Assembly: GCA_947085405.1 (NCBI GenBank)
Contig: CAMTWO010000035.1
Coordinates: forward strand, 34,654-98,653
Length of the DNA: 64,000 nt
Source: JASEGV01 sp947085405
GTDB taxonomy: Bacteria; Bacteroidota; Ignavibacteria; UBA10030; BY39
Direction of reading: 5' to 3'
The translations under genes were made by a program, and so were the position numbers. Positions 22,374-31,061 of this stretch are shown piece after piece (position 1 is the stretch's first letter; every line of letters starts with the position of its first letter). The notes under the pieces were generated by a model. It worked only from the letters and a program-made list of their open reading frames with translations. It did not search any database and had not been told where the DNA came from.

Positions 22374-24602
22374 TTAAAAATTAGTGTTTCCTTTCGATGT
22401 TTTATGATCTTCCCAATGTGAAGACGTATGCAGGGAGCAAGGAGCGGGAAGATATTTTTTATTAAATATTTCTTCATAAGTTGAGGGACAAAATTCCGTA
22501 GCCAATCCTTTCGAATCCGAACAGATCAATTCTCGGACAATACCTTCGGGCTGTTGAAAAAATTCTACGGGTAATCCAATTGATTTATCTTCATAAACGG
22601 AACCCATAAAACGTCCCCAAATCGGAGCTGCCGCTCTTCCGCCTTGACCATCGGCGCTAGTGAAGTGAACGCTTTTATTATCAAATCCCACCCATACACC
22701 TGCCGTTAACTGAGGTGTAAAACCGATAAACCATGAATCGGCATATTCCTGTGTCGTTCCGGTTTTTCCGGCAGCTGGTAAATTGAAATAACTCCGAACG
22801 CGCGTTCCTGTTCCGCTGTTCACTGCATCTTCTAACATACTCGTAATTATGTATGCAGTTTCTTTGCTTAAAACTTCGCGCCGCTCCGATTGATTCTCTT
22901 CGATAATATTTCCATCTTTATCTTCGATTCTAATTATTGAGAAGGGCTGAACATAAACACCATCATTGGGATATACGCTGAATGCCGCAGTAATTTCGAG
23001 CGGCGAAACTTCACCCGTCCCCATCGAAAGCGATTCATAAGGAGGCAACTTCGATTTTATTCCCATCCTGTTTGCGTATTCAATAACTTGCTGAACAGGA
23101 GCGATCTCCATAATTGCCCGGACTGCAAGCAAGTTAATTGAAAATTTTAATCCTTCTCTGATTGTATTTTTCCCGCCGAAAGTTCCATCAAAATTTTGCG
23201 GAGTCCACCTGCTTCCACCAACCATCATTAAAGTTACAGGTTGATTTAGAATTTCGAATGAAGGGGGATAACCGTTGTCGATTGCAACTGTATATACGAA
23301 AGGTTTAAACGTTGAACCGGGTTGTCGCTGTATCTGCGTGATGTGGTTGAGTCCGTATTTGAAATGACGGAAATTCGACCCTCCGACCATAGCAACTATT
23401 CCGCCCGACCGATGGTCGATTGAAACAAAACCGACTTCAATTTGTGTGGAAGATTTTTTTACTGAATCGATGAAGGCTGAATTATGGCGTAAACTTTTTG
23501 CAATACTTTCTTTCTCAGCCTGTGTTTTTGCTTTTCGATAAATATCGGAAGTGCGTATAGTATGCGAAATTGCAATTTCGAGCACGTCCTTGTTGCGGCT
23601 CCAATTCCATGCTTTTGTAAAATTCGGCTGATAATCTTTAAGATGTTCCTCTACCGCCCGGTTCGCATGCCGTTGCATCCGGCTATCGAGTGTAGTATAA
23701 ATATTTAAGCCGTCGCGATAAATATCGAATCCATAAGTTTCCGATTTTTGCATTAATTGCTGACGAATGTATTCCACAAAATGAGGAGCAACTCCAGTTA
23801 TCCCTTCGCTATTTGCAGGACGGATTTGTAATTCATCGGCTTTTGCTTTTTCTGCTTCAATTTCGGTGAGATAATTGTATTTCAGCATCTGCTCAATCAC
23901 GGTATTACGCCGGCTGATAGCGCGTTCGGGATAATTGACAGGGTCGTATCTGCCCGGACCTTTCAATAATCCGATGAGCAGGGCGGCTTCGCCGATTGTT
24001 AAATCGGCTGGAATCTTTCCGAAGTAAATTTGCGATGCTGCCGAAATACCATAAGCACTTCTACCGTAGTAAGTTACGTTCAGATACATTTCGATGATTT
24101 CATCTTTCGTGTAGTTCGATTCAATTTGAAATGCTGTAATGAACTCTCGGAATTTACGTGTAATTTTATCGTGAAATTTTTTACGTTCTACTTTTAAGTC
24201 GTATAAATTCCGTGAAAGTTGTTGTGTGATAGTGCTTGCACCTTCCCGCATCTGAAAAGTAATGATGTTTTTTATCATCGCTCTGACAAAGCGTAAAACA
24301 TCGACACCCCAGTGCTTTCTGAAATTTTTATCTTCTGTTGCAATTAAGGCATCGATTAGATGGGGAGGAAGCTCTTTTAAATTGGCGCGGGTTCTGTTTT
24401 TTATGAAAAACTGGTCGAGAACTTCACCATCTATAGAATAAACTTTAGTGGCGAGCTCGGCTTTTGGATTCTCGAGGTCTTCCAATGAAGGTAAACCCGA
24501 AATAATGTAGGGGATATAGAAAGCCAGGAAGAACAAAAAAACAATGAATGCAATTATTATTTTTTTATTATGTTTTTTCCGATATGATTTTTTTGCCGCC
24601 AT
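22374..24602 (-). CDS. Class A penicillin-binding protein (PBP1A type)
   Basis: This 742-residue bifunctional enzyme polymerises and cross-links peptidoglycan in the periplasm. A membrane anchor lies at about 14-35. The GT51 domain has the catalytic Glu in ATEDKNF (E90), GASTITQQLSRNLY (121-134) and EMYLNVTYYGRSAYGI. The transpeptidase domain has SxxK at 430-433 (GSTFKPF), SIN at 488-490 and KTGTTQEYADSWF. The C-terminal tail has four Cys (ICSDSKG, FCPST, PCSLH region). It is third in an operon after the DsbD-N-like and LpxH genes. Confidence 0.95.
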   Translation of the reverse strand: MAAKKSYRKKHNKKIIIAFIVFLFFLAFYIPYIISGLPSLEDLENPKAELATKVYSIDGEVLDQFFIKNRTRANLKELPPHLIDALIATEDKNFRKHWGVDVLRFVRAMIKNIITFQMREGASTITQQLSRNLYDLKVERKKFHDKITRKFREFITAFQIESNYTKDEIIEMYLNVTYYGRSAYGISAASQIYFGKIPADLTIGEAALLIGLLKGPGRYDPVNYPERAISRRNTVIEQMLKYNYLTEIEAEKAKADELQIRPANSEGITGVAPHFVEYIRQQLMQKSETYGFDIYRDGLNIYTTLDSRMQRHANRAVEEHLKDYQPNFTKAWNWSRNKDVLEIAISHTIRTSDIYRKAKTQAEKESIAKSLRHNSAFIDSVKKSSTQIEVGFVSIDHRSGGIVAMVGGSNFRHFKYGLNHITQIQRQPGSTFKPFVYTVAIDNGYPPSFEILNQPVTLMMVGGSRWTPQNFDGTFGGKNTIREGLKFSINLLAVRAIMEIAPVQQVIEYANRMGIKSKLPPYESLSMGTGEVSPLEITAAFSVYPNDGVYVQPFSIIRIEDKDGNIIEENQSERREVLSKETAYIITSMLEDAVNSGTGTRVRSYFNLPAAGKTGTTQEYADSWFIGFTPQLTAGVWVGFDNKSVHFTSADGQGGRAAAPIWGRFMGSVYEDKSIGLPVEFFQQPEGIVRELICSDSKGLATEFCPSTYEEIFNKKYLPAPCSLHTSSHWEDHKTSKGNTNF

Positions 24603-24607
24603 AAATA

Positions 24608-25339
24608 TTATTTACCCGATGACCAATTTTTTAATTCTATCACTCCATCAACTAATTCTGCATAGGAATAATGCGAAATCCAATCGCCTAAGTTAACATA
24701 CAAACCATTCCCGATTCTTTGGAAACTCGGTTCGTGCCTGTGTCCCATTATTACGATATCGTAACCTTCCAGAATTTTTCGTTCGGCGGCTTTTTTCATT
24801 CCGTCTTCTTCACCAAAGTGTTTGTTTGAAGAATGTTTGCGACTCGTACGCGAAATTTTTTTTGCCAAAGTAACTCCTAAATCGGGATGGAGCATTCTGT
24901 AAAGTTTAATGTTAATCGGGCTTCTCAGAATTTTTTTTAAAATATTATAACCGTGGTCGTTCGATGTAAAACCGTCGCCGTGGTGCATAAATATTTTTTT
25001 ACCGTCGCGAACAATATCGAATGCGTCGAAGTGAACGCTTATTCCCAAGTCGTCCGAAAAAAAATTGTCCATCCAATAATCGTGGTTACCTGCAAGGTAA
25101 TGAACTTTTATGTTGTTTCTGACTAACTCGTCGAGTTTTGAAATCGTGCGATGGAATCCTCGTGGTATCACGGTTTTGTATTCAAACCAGGCATCAAACA
25201 AGTCGCCTAAAATATAGAGCGAATCGGCATCTCTTTTAATATGATCAAAAAACGAGAGCAGAAGCGTTTCTTTTTTTGCCTCTGTTTCTTTGTTCCCCAA
25301 TCCTAAGTGAGCGTCGGAAATGAAATATGCTTTTGGCAT
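24608..25339 (-). CDS. lpxH: UDP-2,3-diacylglucosamine diphosphatase
   Basis: LpxH removes UMP from UDP-diacylglucosamine to give lipid X, the fourth step of lipid A synthesis at the inner membrane. The calcineurin-like metal motifs are all present: YFISDAHLG (5-13), ILGDLFDAWFEY, AGNHDYWMD, FMHHGDG and MGHRHEP. The length (243) fits. It starts two bases after the upstream gene and ends five bases before PBP1A, so the three genes probably share an mRNA for envelope assembly. Its presence supports a lipid A-bearing outer membrane. Confidence 0.9.
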   Translation of the reverse strand: MPKAYFISDAHLGLGNKETEAKKETLLLSFFDHIKRDADSLYILGDLFDAWFEYKTVIPRGFHRTISKLDELVRNNIKVHYLAGNHDYWMDNFFSDDLGISVHFDAFDIVRDGKKIFMHHGDGFTSNDHGYNILKKILRSPINIKLYRMLHPDLGVTLAKKISRTSRKHSSNKHFGEEDGMKKAAERKILEGYDIVIMGHRHEPSFQRIGNGLYVNLGDWISHYSYAELVDGVIELKNWSSGK

Positions 25340-25341
25340 TC

Positions 25342-25770
25342 TTATTTTTCTACAACAACATTAAGTTGTATTGTTTGTTGAAACCGGCTGCACCATCCTT
25401 CTTCATCCGAACAATAAAAATATGTAAGCGTTCCTTTAAGTTGATGTTTCCCGGGTTTTAGTTTTTTATTCAAGGTAAAACTTTGCTTTACTGGTTTTTT
25501 CAAATTTAAATATTCGCTTCCTTTGACTTTAGGAACATCGAGCTTACCTAATGCAGCAAATTTTTTATCTATTTCTACTTCAATAGGAGGGTCTAAATTT
25601 ATGTGAATGCCTTCTTGCGTGGCGAATGTAAATAAAAGTTCAGCATTACCGCCTGCTTTAATCGTTGCCGGTTTCACAGAAGTATATACCTGAACGTATT
25701 TATTTTCGTCGTCGCCGAACATATATACCGGCACCAAAAATAGTATGAATATTGTGATTAGTTTCTGCAC
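25342..25770 (-). CDS. Periplasmic DsbD N-terminal-domain-like protein
   Basis: This 142-residue exported protein has a signal peptide (QKLITIFILFLVPVYMFG). A single immunoglobulin-like domain resembles the alpha domain of the thiol reductant exporter DsbD, with the segment YVQVYTSVKPATIKAGGNAELLFTF and a C-terminal pair of Cys in YFYCSDEEGWCSRF. In DsbD this pair passes electrons to periplasmic partners. The membrane and thioredoxin domains are absent, so it is a stand-alone version. It opens the lpxH-PBP1A operon. Confidence 0.75.
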   Translation of the reverse strand: MQKLITIFILFLVPVYMFGDDENKYVQVYTSVKPATIKAGGNAELLFTFATQEGIHINLDPPIEVEIDKKFAALGKLDVPKVKGSEYLNLKKPVKQSFTLNKKLKPGKHQLKGTLTYFYCSDEEGWCSRFQQTIQLNVVVEK

Positions 25771-25838
25771 ATTAACCTTTGTTTTTAAATAATACTACTC
25801 ATTTTTACGAAAATTTAAGGGAAAAAGCAAATAGGCTA

Positions 25839-25867
25839 TTGCTAATTGTATCTTTTTATATTATATA
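25839..25867 (+). promoter_or_regulatory. Likely promoter of the trehalose operon
   Basis: TTGCTA (25839-25844), 17 bases, TATATA (25862-25867), 19 bases before the ATG. The region is very A/T-rich, so the -10 could be shifted by a few bases. Confidence 0.4.
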
Positions 25868-25886
25868 TATAGTAAAAGGAAAAATT

Positions 25887-28148
25887 ATGAAAATTACAAT
25901 GCGTTTGATATTTTCGTTACTTTTAGTAGCAATATTAGTTGCAAGTGTATTTTCATATTTTCAAATTCGCCTCGAGAGACAGGACCAGATTGAAGAACTC
26001 AATCGCCGCTGTATTTTATTGGCGGAGAGTCTTCAGGAATCCATCAAAAATTTACTTCCCCCTAATTATAAAACAAAGTTAAATCAATTAGTCGAAAAAT
26101 TTGGTAATCGGGAACGACTTTATGGAATTGTAATATACGATGATCAAAACGATATTTTAGCCATAACTCCAGGGCTTACAGTTAAAATTCCTGAACATAT
26201 AGCACAGCTAAAATCTTCATTTGATGAAGACACAACAAAATATTCTGTTGAAACTTTACATAGTAAAGAAATTCATACCTATATCTATCTTATGAAGGAG
26301 GATGGGAAAGTACTCGGGAAGCTGGGGCTTTTTCATGACATTTCATACATTAACACGCGACTCGAAAGCATTTGGCGATATAATTTTATTCGGCTTCTGA
26401 CTTTATCACTATTAATTATAGTTACTACGGTATTGGTTGTGCGTTGGAGTATAGTTGGCCCGATAGCTAAGATCGCTGAGCGGTTAAAAAATATAAGGAT
26501 GGGTAAAAGCACAAAAAATATTGAAATTCCCAAAGGAGATATTTTAGGACCACTCGCTACCGAAGTAACTCATTTAGCAAAAAGTTTATCGATTGCAAGA
26601 GCAAAAGCTGAAGAGGAAGCAAGGTTAAGAATTATCGGCGAGAAGACTTGGACGGCAGAACGATTAAAAGAACATGTGCGTATGGAATTAGGTGAAAAGA
26701 ATTTAATTTTAGTTTCAAATCGAGAACCATATATGCATATCAAAAAAGGTCGAAAAATAGAAAGCATTATACCGGCGGGAGGTTTGGTTACGGCTTTAGA
26801 CCCGGTGCTTCGTGCATGCGGCGGAGTGTGGGTAGCACACGGAAGCGGAGATGCCGATGTTGAGACTGCTGATAAAAATGGTAAATTAAAAGTGCCACCC
26901 GAGGAGCCACTATATACACTTAAGCGCGTTTGGTTAACCAAAGAAGAAGAAGAAGGTTACTACTATGGGTTTTCAAACGAGGGCATTTGGCCCCTCTGCC
27001 ACATTACACATACCAGACCTGATTTCAGATTAGAAGATTGGATATATTATCAAAAAGTAAACGAAAAATTTGCTGAAGCTGTTTTGGATGAAATCAAAAA
27101 TGAAAGTGAACCATTAGTTCTTATTCAAGATTATCATTTTGCGTTATTACCTTTTTTGATAAAATCAAAGAGACCCGATGCAAAAGTTGCTATATTTTGG
27201 CATATCCCTTGGCCCAACCCTGAAGCGTTTAGTATATGTCCGTGGCAAAAGGAAATTTTAGTCGGTTTATTAGGCGCCGATTTGATAGGGTTTCATATCC
27301 AGTTTCACTGCAATAATTTTTTGGAAACTGTTGATAGGGTTTTAGAATCAAAAATTAATTGGGAACAATTTTTTGTAGAAAAAGGCGGTCAAACTACATT
27401 TGTCAAACCATTTCCGATAAGTGTTGCTTTTCCAAGTCTTCTCGATGCGCAATTCGCTGAATCCAGATCAAACGAATTAATTAAATCGGAAATATTTAAT
27501 GAGTTAGGTATTGCATCCGAATATTTAGGTGTCGGAGTAGATAGGATCGATTACACAAAGGGAATCATAGAGCGGTTTAAAGCCATCGAAAGGTTTTTCG
27601 AAAAGTATCCCAAATACATAGGAAAATTTACTTTTGTTGAATTAGGCGCGCCAAGCCGAACTCATATAAAACGTTATCACGATTTAATTGCGGAAGTAGA
27701 AACGACAGTAGAAAAAATATGCTGGAAGTTTCAATCAATAAATTGGAAACCGATTGTTTTTCTTAAAGCACATCATAGTCACCAAGATATCAACCGATAT
27801 TATAAAGGTTCAGATGTGTGTATGGTTACTTCGTTACACGATGGAATGAATTTGGTGGCTAAAGAATTCGTTTCCGCGAGAAACGATGAAGATGGAGTTC
27901 TTATTTTAAGCCAGTTTACCGGTGCATCAAGAGAATTACAGGATGCTATAATGGTAAATCCTTATGATACTGAACAAATGGCTGATACGATACATACCGC
28001 TTTAAATATGAAGGTTGAAGAGAGAAAAGAAAGGATGCAGCATCTTCGCGGTGTAATAAGAGAACGAAATATTTACAGATGGGCTGGTAATTTAGTTTCA
28101 ACATTAAATCGAATTCGAATTTCAAAAGCTGTCGAAGAACCAGTTTGA
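25887..28148 (+). CDS. otsA: Membrane-anchored HAMP-linked trehalose-6-phosphate synthase
   Basis: The C-terminal 480 residues are a complete GT20 trehalose-6-phosphate synthase, which joins glucose from a nucleotide sugar to glucose-6-phosphate. Seen motifs are LVSNREPYMHIK, IPAGGLVTALDPVL, VAIFWHIPWPNPEAF, GFHIQFHCNNFLETV, GVDRIDYTKG and the late LHDGMNLVAKEF. Before it lies a sensor-like part: span 1 (about 5-24), an extracytoplasmic region of about 140 residues, span 2 (about 167-189), then a HAMP-like linker with GPIAKIAERLKNIRMG. The start at 25887 has AAAAGGA in front; an in-frame start at 25779 would precede the promoter. Enzyme activity may respond to an external signal, by inference. 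Confidence 0.88.
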   Translation: MKITMRLIFSLLLVAILVASVFSYFQIRLERQDQIEELNRRCILLAESLQESIKNLLPPNYKTKLNQLVEKFGNRERLYGIVIYDDQNDILAITPGLTVKIPEHIAQLKSSFDEDTTKYSVETLHSKEIHTYIYLMKEDGKVLGKLGLFHDISYINTRLESIWRYNFIRLLTLSLLIIVTTVLVVRWSIVGPIAKIAERLKNIRMGKSTKNIEIPKGDILGPLATEVTHLAKSLSIARAKAEEEARLRIIGEKTWTAERLKEHVRMELGEKNLILVSNREPYMHIKKGRKIESIIPAGGLVTALDPVLRACGGVWVAHGSGDADVETADKNGKLKVPPEEPLYTLKRVWLTKEEEEGYYYGFSNEGIWPLCHITHTRPDFRLEDWIYYQKVNEKFAEAVLDEIKNESEPLVLIQDYHFALLPFLIKSKRPDAKVAIFWHIPWPNPEAFSICPWQKEILVGLLGADLIGFHIQFHCNNFLETVDRVLESKINWEQFFVEKGGQTTFVKPFPISVAFPSLLDAQFAESRSNELIKSEIFNELGIASEYLGVGVDRIDYTKGIIERFKAIERFFEKYPKYIGKFTFVELGAPSRTHIKRYHDLIAEVETTVEKICWKFQSINWKPIVFLKAHHSHQDINRYYKGSDVCMVTSLHDGMNLVAKEFVSARNDEDGVLILSQFTGASRELQDAIMVNPYDTEQMADTIHTALNMKVEERKERMQHLRGVIRERNIYRWAGNLVSTLNRIRISKAVEEPV

Positions 28149-28152
28149 CGAA

Positions 28153-28971
28153 ATGAAACCTAAATATTTATTCGATAAAAGAGATAGAGCCTGGAATACG
28201 CTTCAGAATGAATTGCTCAATTTGAATAGACCTATTTTTATTTTTCTGGACTATGACGGAACAATTGTTCCTATTCAAGAAAAACCTGTACAAGCAATAC
28301 TCCCTGAATCTACAAGATTATTACTTGACGACATAGCTCAACATTCAAATACTTATGTTGGGATTGTCAGCGGTAGGTCGATGAAGGATATCAGAAGAAT
28401 GGTAAAACTAACTTCTCTATTTTATGTAGCAAATCATGGATATGAAATATATACAAGAAAAATTAAATGGCGTCATCCGATAGTAACTGATATTGAACCA
28501 ATACTGAAAATACTCCGTACCAATTTTGAAAAGGCTCTTAAAGCAATCCATGGTGTTTTGATTGAAAATAAAATTATAACTTTAAGTATTCATTACCGAC
28601 AATTATCTGGAACTCCCGTTTCTACACTTAAAAAAATAATAAAAAGTAAAATGCAGGAGTATTCGCGTTCCCTAAAAATTTCATCAGGTAAAAAGGTTTT
28701 TGAAATCAAACCGAATATTAATTGGAACAAAGGAAAGGCAATTTTTAAACTGATAGAATTATTTAATGTTACCACCAAACCGCTCATCATTTATATTGGC
28801 GATGATAGAACGGATGAGGATGCCTTTCGGCTTTTACCAAAGGAGGCATTTACTATCTATGTTGGTAGCAATTTCTCATCGAAAGCAAAATATTTATTAA
28901 ATCACCCGAATGAAGTTATTTTATTCTTAAAGAAACTGAATCATTCCCTCGTTCTTAGAAAGGAGATGTAA
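28153..28971 (+). CDS. otsB: Trehalose-6-phosphate phosphatase
   Basis: This 272-residue HAD phosphatase converts trehalose-6-phosphate to trehalose. Motif I is FIFLDYDGTIVPI (DxDxT), followed by VGIVSGRSMKDI, and motif IV is YIGDDRTDEDAF. It starts four bases after the synthase gene, so synthase and phosphatase are made together. The length is normal, and no odd features are seen. Confidence 0.92.
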   Translation: MKPKYLFDKRDRAWNTLQNELLNLNRPIFIFLDYDGTIVPIQEKPVQAILPESTRLLLDDIAQHSNTYVGIVSGRSMKDIRRMVKLTSLFYVANHGYEIYTRKIKWRHPIVTDIEPILKILRTNFEKALKAIHGVLIENKIITLSIHYRQLSGTPVSTLKKIIKSKMQEYSRSLKISSGKKVFEIKPNINWNKGKAIFKLIELFNVTTKPLIIYIGDDRTDEDAFRLLPKEAFTIYVGSNFSSKAKYLLNHPNEVILFLKKLNHSLVLRKEM

Positions 28972-28975
28972 TAGT

Positions 28976-29650
28976 ATGGCTAAAAACGGACCATTTTATT
29001 TCCATACCCGGCAAAACTTAATATATCTTACCGGAAGAAAAGCAAAAAATTTGAAAGAATTATTAGATGGTATTAAAGAAGCGCCCAGCTCGTCGATATA
29101 TTATCATACTCATCATTATTTACAGCAGCACGAGTATTTATCGCCCGAACCGCCAAACGATTTTGCTTATTGGATAAAAAATGTTTATCAAGAGAACGTC
29201 CTGGCTGAGAGGTTAGCGAGTATGGATTTAAGAACGTTTAATAGATTAAGAGATATTCGCTTGCGGTTAATTGAGATTATTCAAGAAGTGATTAACAGTG
29301 AAGGGTTTGCCGATCGTAACGTACCTGAGGGTATGGAATTTCATTTTATGAAAGCTCAGACGTTTATTTTTCCTACAAAAATTCAAGCAAATAATTTATT
29401 GGAATTTAAAGAGTCTCTGGCTAAGGTTTCGTTAAACTCAATTTATTTTCATATGTTTGAATCCAGACTTAGGCTTGAAAGCGACTTATGCGATTTTTCG
29501 ATTTGGTTAAGAGATTCGCTCGGGGAAGATAAATTAGCCAAAGAGTTCAGCTCGCTTGACCCGTACACTCACACTCTCGAAAGTTTAAGGTCTAAAATTA
29601 TCAAACTTATCACTAAACGAATCGAGGAGGCTGCAAATGTTAACAATTAG
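28976..29650 (+). CDS. DUF5752-family protein with internal duplication
   Basis: This 224-residue protein has no catalytic motif that I recognise. Two halves repeat. The first has FYFHTRQNLIYLTGRKAKNLKELLDGIKEAPSSSIYYHTHHYL, and the second has FHFMKAQTFIFPTKIQANNLLEFKESLAKVSLNSIYFHMFES. Each is followed by a DFAYWIKN or DFSIWLRD segment. This pattern matches what I recall of DUF5752, which is found beside trehalose genes. A strong AAAGGAG precedes it. It overlaps treT by 14 bases, which points to a role in trehalose synthesis or its control. Confidence 0.75.
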   Translation: MAKNGPFYFHTRQNLIYLTGRKAKNLKELLDGIKEAPSSSIYYHTHHYLQQHEYLSPEPPNDFAYWIKNVYQENVLAERLASMDLRTFNRLRDIRLRLIEIIQEVINSEGFADRNVPEGMEFHFMKAQTFIFPTKIQANNLLEFKESLAKVSLNSIYFHMFESRLRLESDLCDFSIWLRDSLGEDKLAKEFSSLDPYTHTLESLRSKIIKLITKRIEEAANVNN

Positions 29651-30857
29651 AGATTACGAACCGGTTGTTGGTGCTGATGTTATAGATGAGCTTGAGCTTT
29701 TTGCGGGCAGATTATCAGGAAAGGTCATACAGAATATTAATTCGACCGCCGTAGGAGGTGGTGTTGCAGAAATTCTAATTCGTATGATTCCGCTTCTTAA
29801 AGACATCGGTGTTGACGCCCGCTGGGATGTGATAAAAGGCGACGAGAAATTTTTCCAGGTTACCAAAAAAATGCACAATGCCTTACACGGCAGCAAGGTG
29901 AATTTTTCTAAAGAAGAAATAGAAATATTTATAGAAACAAATAAAATGAATGCGGCTAGTATGGATTTGATGGGAGATATTATGTTTATCCATGACCCGC
30001 AGCCGATTGGTCTCGTGGAAAAAAAGGTCAAAGACCAAAAGTGGATATGGAGGTGCCATATTGATTTTTCAAGACCGGACGAATTCACTTGGAATTTTCT
30101 GAAAAATTATATAGAGAAATACAACATTAGTATTTTTTCTGCTCCATCGTTTGCTCGCCAACTTGTAATCCCCCAAGTTTTGATATCCCCTTCAATCGAC
30201 CCGCTGAGCGATAAGAATCGTAACTTACCGCAGGAGACTATAGACCGTGTGCTCGAGCAATTTAATATTGATAAAAATAGGCCTATCGTTACACAGATAT
30301 CACGCTTCGATTATCTCAAAGATCCGGTAGGAGTTGTAAAGGCATATCACCAAGTTAAAAAGTATATAGATTGTCAACTCGTCCTTGCGGGGGGCGGTGC
30401 TACGGATGATCCTGAGGGTGAAAAAGTACTCGCCGAAGTTCAAGAAGCTGTTGGTGGTGATAAAGATATTTTTCTATTATTACTTCCACCGGCAAGCGAT
30501 ATTGAAATAAATGCCTTACAGCGAGCATCTTCTGTGGTATTGCAAAAATCACTCCGCGAGGGTTTTGGATTAACAGTTGCCGAAGCGCTCTGGAAATCCA
30601 AACCGGTAATTGCTGGGGCTGTAGGCGGTATCCCTTTACAGATCACTAACAAGTACTCAGGCTTATTGACTAATACAATTGAAGGCACTGCTTTTGCGCT
30701 AAAACAATTACTGCAGAATCCAGATTATGCTAAACGCTTGGGTGAAAATGGACACGAGCAAATAAAGAAAAATTATTTAATTACCCGGCATCTGAAAGAT
30801 TATCTACTGTTGTTTCTTTCTCTAGATCATCAAGGTGAGAATATTGTTAATTTATAG
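29637..30857 (+). CDS. treT: Trehalose glycosyltransferring synthase (TreT, GT4)
   Basis: TreT makes trehalose in one step from NDP-glucose and glucose. This 406-residue protein begins with the family-typical acceptor domain (DELELFAGRLSGKVIQNINSTAVGGGVAEILIRMIP). The C-terminal GT-B domain has TQISRFDYLKDP, LVLAGGGATDDPEG and the retaining motif QKSLREGFGLTVAEALWKSKPVIAGAVGGIP. GAGGAGG lies six bases before the ATG. It is the second route to trehalose in this operon. Other GT4 sucrose or trehalose phosphorylase-like enzymes share the fold, so the activity is likely but not certain. Confidence 0.85.
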   Translation: MLTIRDYEPVVGADVIDELELFAGRLSGKVIQNINSTAVGGGVAEILIRMIPLLKDIGVDARWDVIKGDEKFFQVTKKMHNALHGSKVNFSKEEIEIFIETNKMNAASMDLMGDIMFIHDPQPIGLVEKKVKDQKWIWRCHIDFSRPDEFTWNFLKNYIEKYNISIFSAPSFARQLVIPQVLISPSIDPLSDKNRNLPQETIDRVLEQFNIDKNRPIVTQISRFDYLKDPVGVVKAYHQVKKYIDCQLVLAGGGATDDPEGEKVLAEVQEAVGGDKDIFLLLLPPASDIEINALQRASSVVLQKSLREGFGLTVAEALWKSKPVIAGAVGGIPLQITNKYSGLLTNTIEGTAFALKQLLQNPDYAKRLGENGHEQIKKNYLITRHLKDYLLLFLSLDHQGENIVNL

Positions 30858-31061
30858 ACAGACTTTTATCAAATGCGGAAATCTGATGTGTTTGTAGTAT
30901 GCGTTCCATATCAATCTTTTGGTTGTTGGTTGTGTTAAGTGAATGTGGTAGTCTTCGTTCATCCCCTTCTTCTGAATAACATCAGAAGGTTTACTAAATC
31001 CTTTTATCTCATCTTTTTTGCTAATGTTGCAAAACCAATGTTGGTGGCTGTGCTTTATCAA
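30852..31061 (-). pseudogene. Possible remnant of the partner restriction endonuclease
   Basis: An open frame of 69 residues starts inside the end of the methyltransferase remnant and runs into the end of treT. Residues ISKKDEIKGFSKPSDVIQKKGMNEDYHIHLTQPTTKRLIW look protein-like. In type II systems an endonuclease gene often follows its methyltransferase with such an overlap. It stops at 69 residues against the convergent treT gene, too short for an endonuclease. No family match is recognised, so the call rests on position. Confidence 0.35.

Noticed and set aside
25779..25886. Longer start for the trehalose synthase
   Set aside because: The extra part precedes the likely promoter and ribosome site; ATG at 25887 begins a clean membrane segment.
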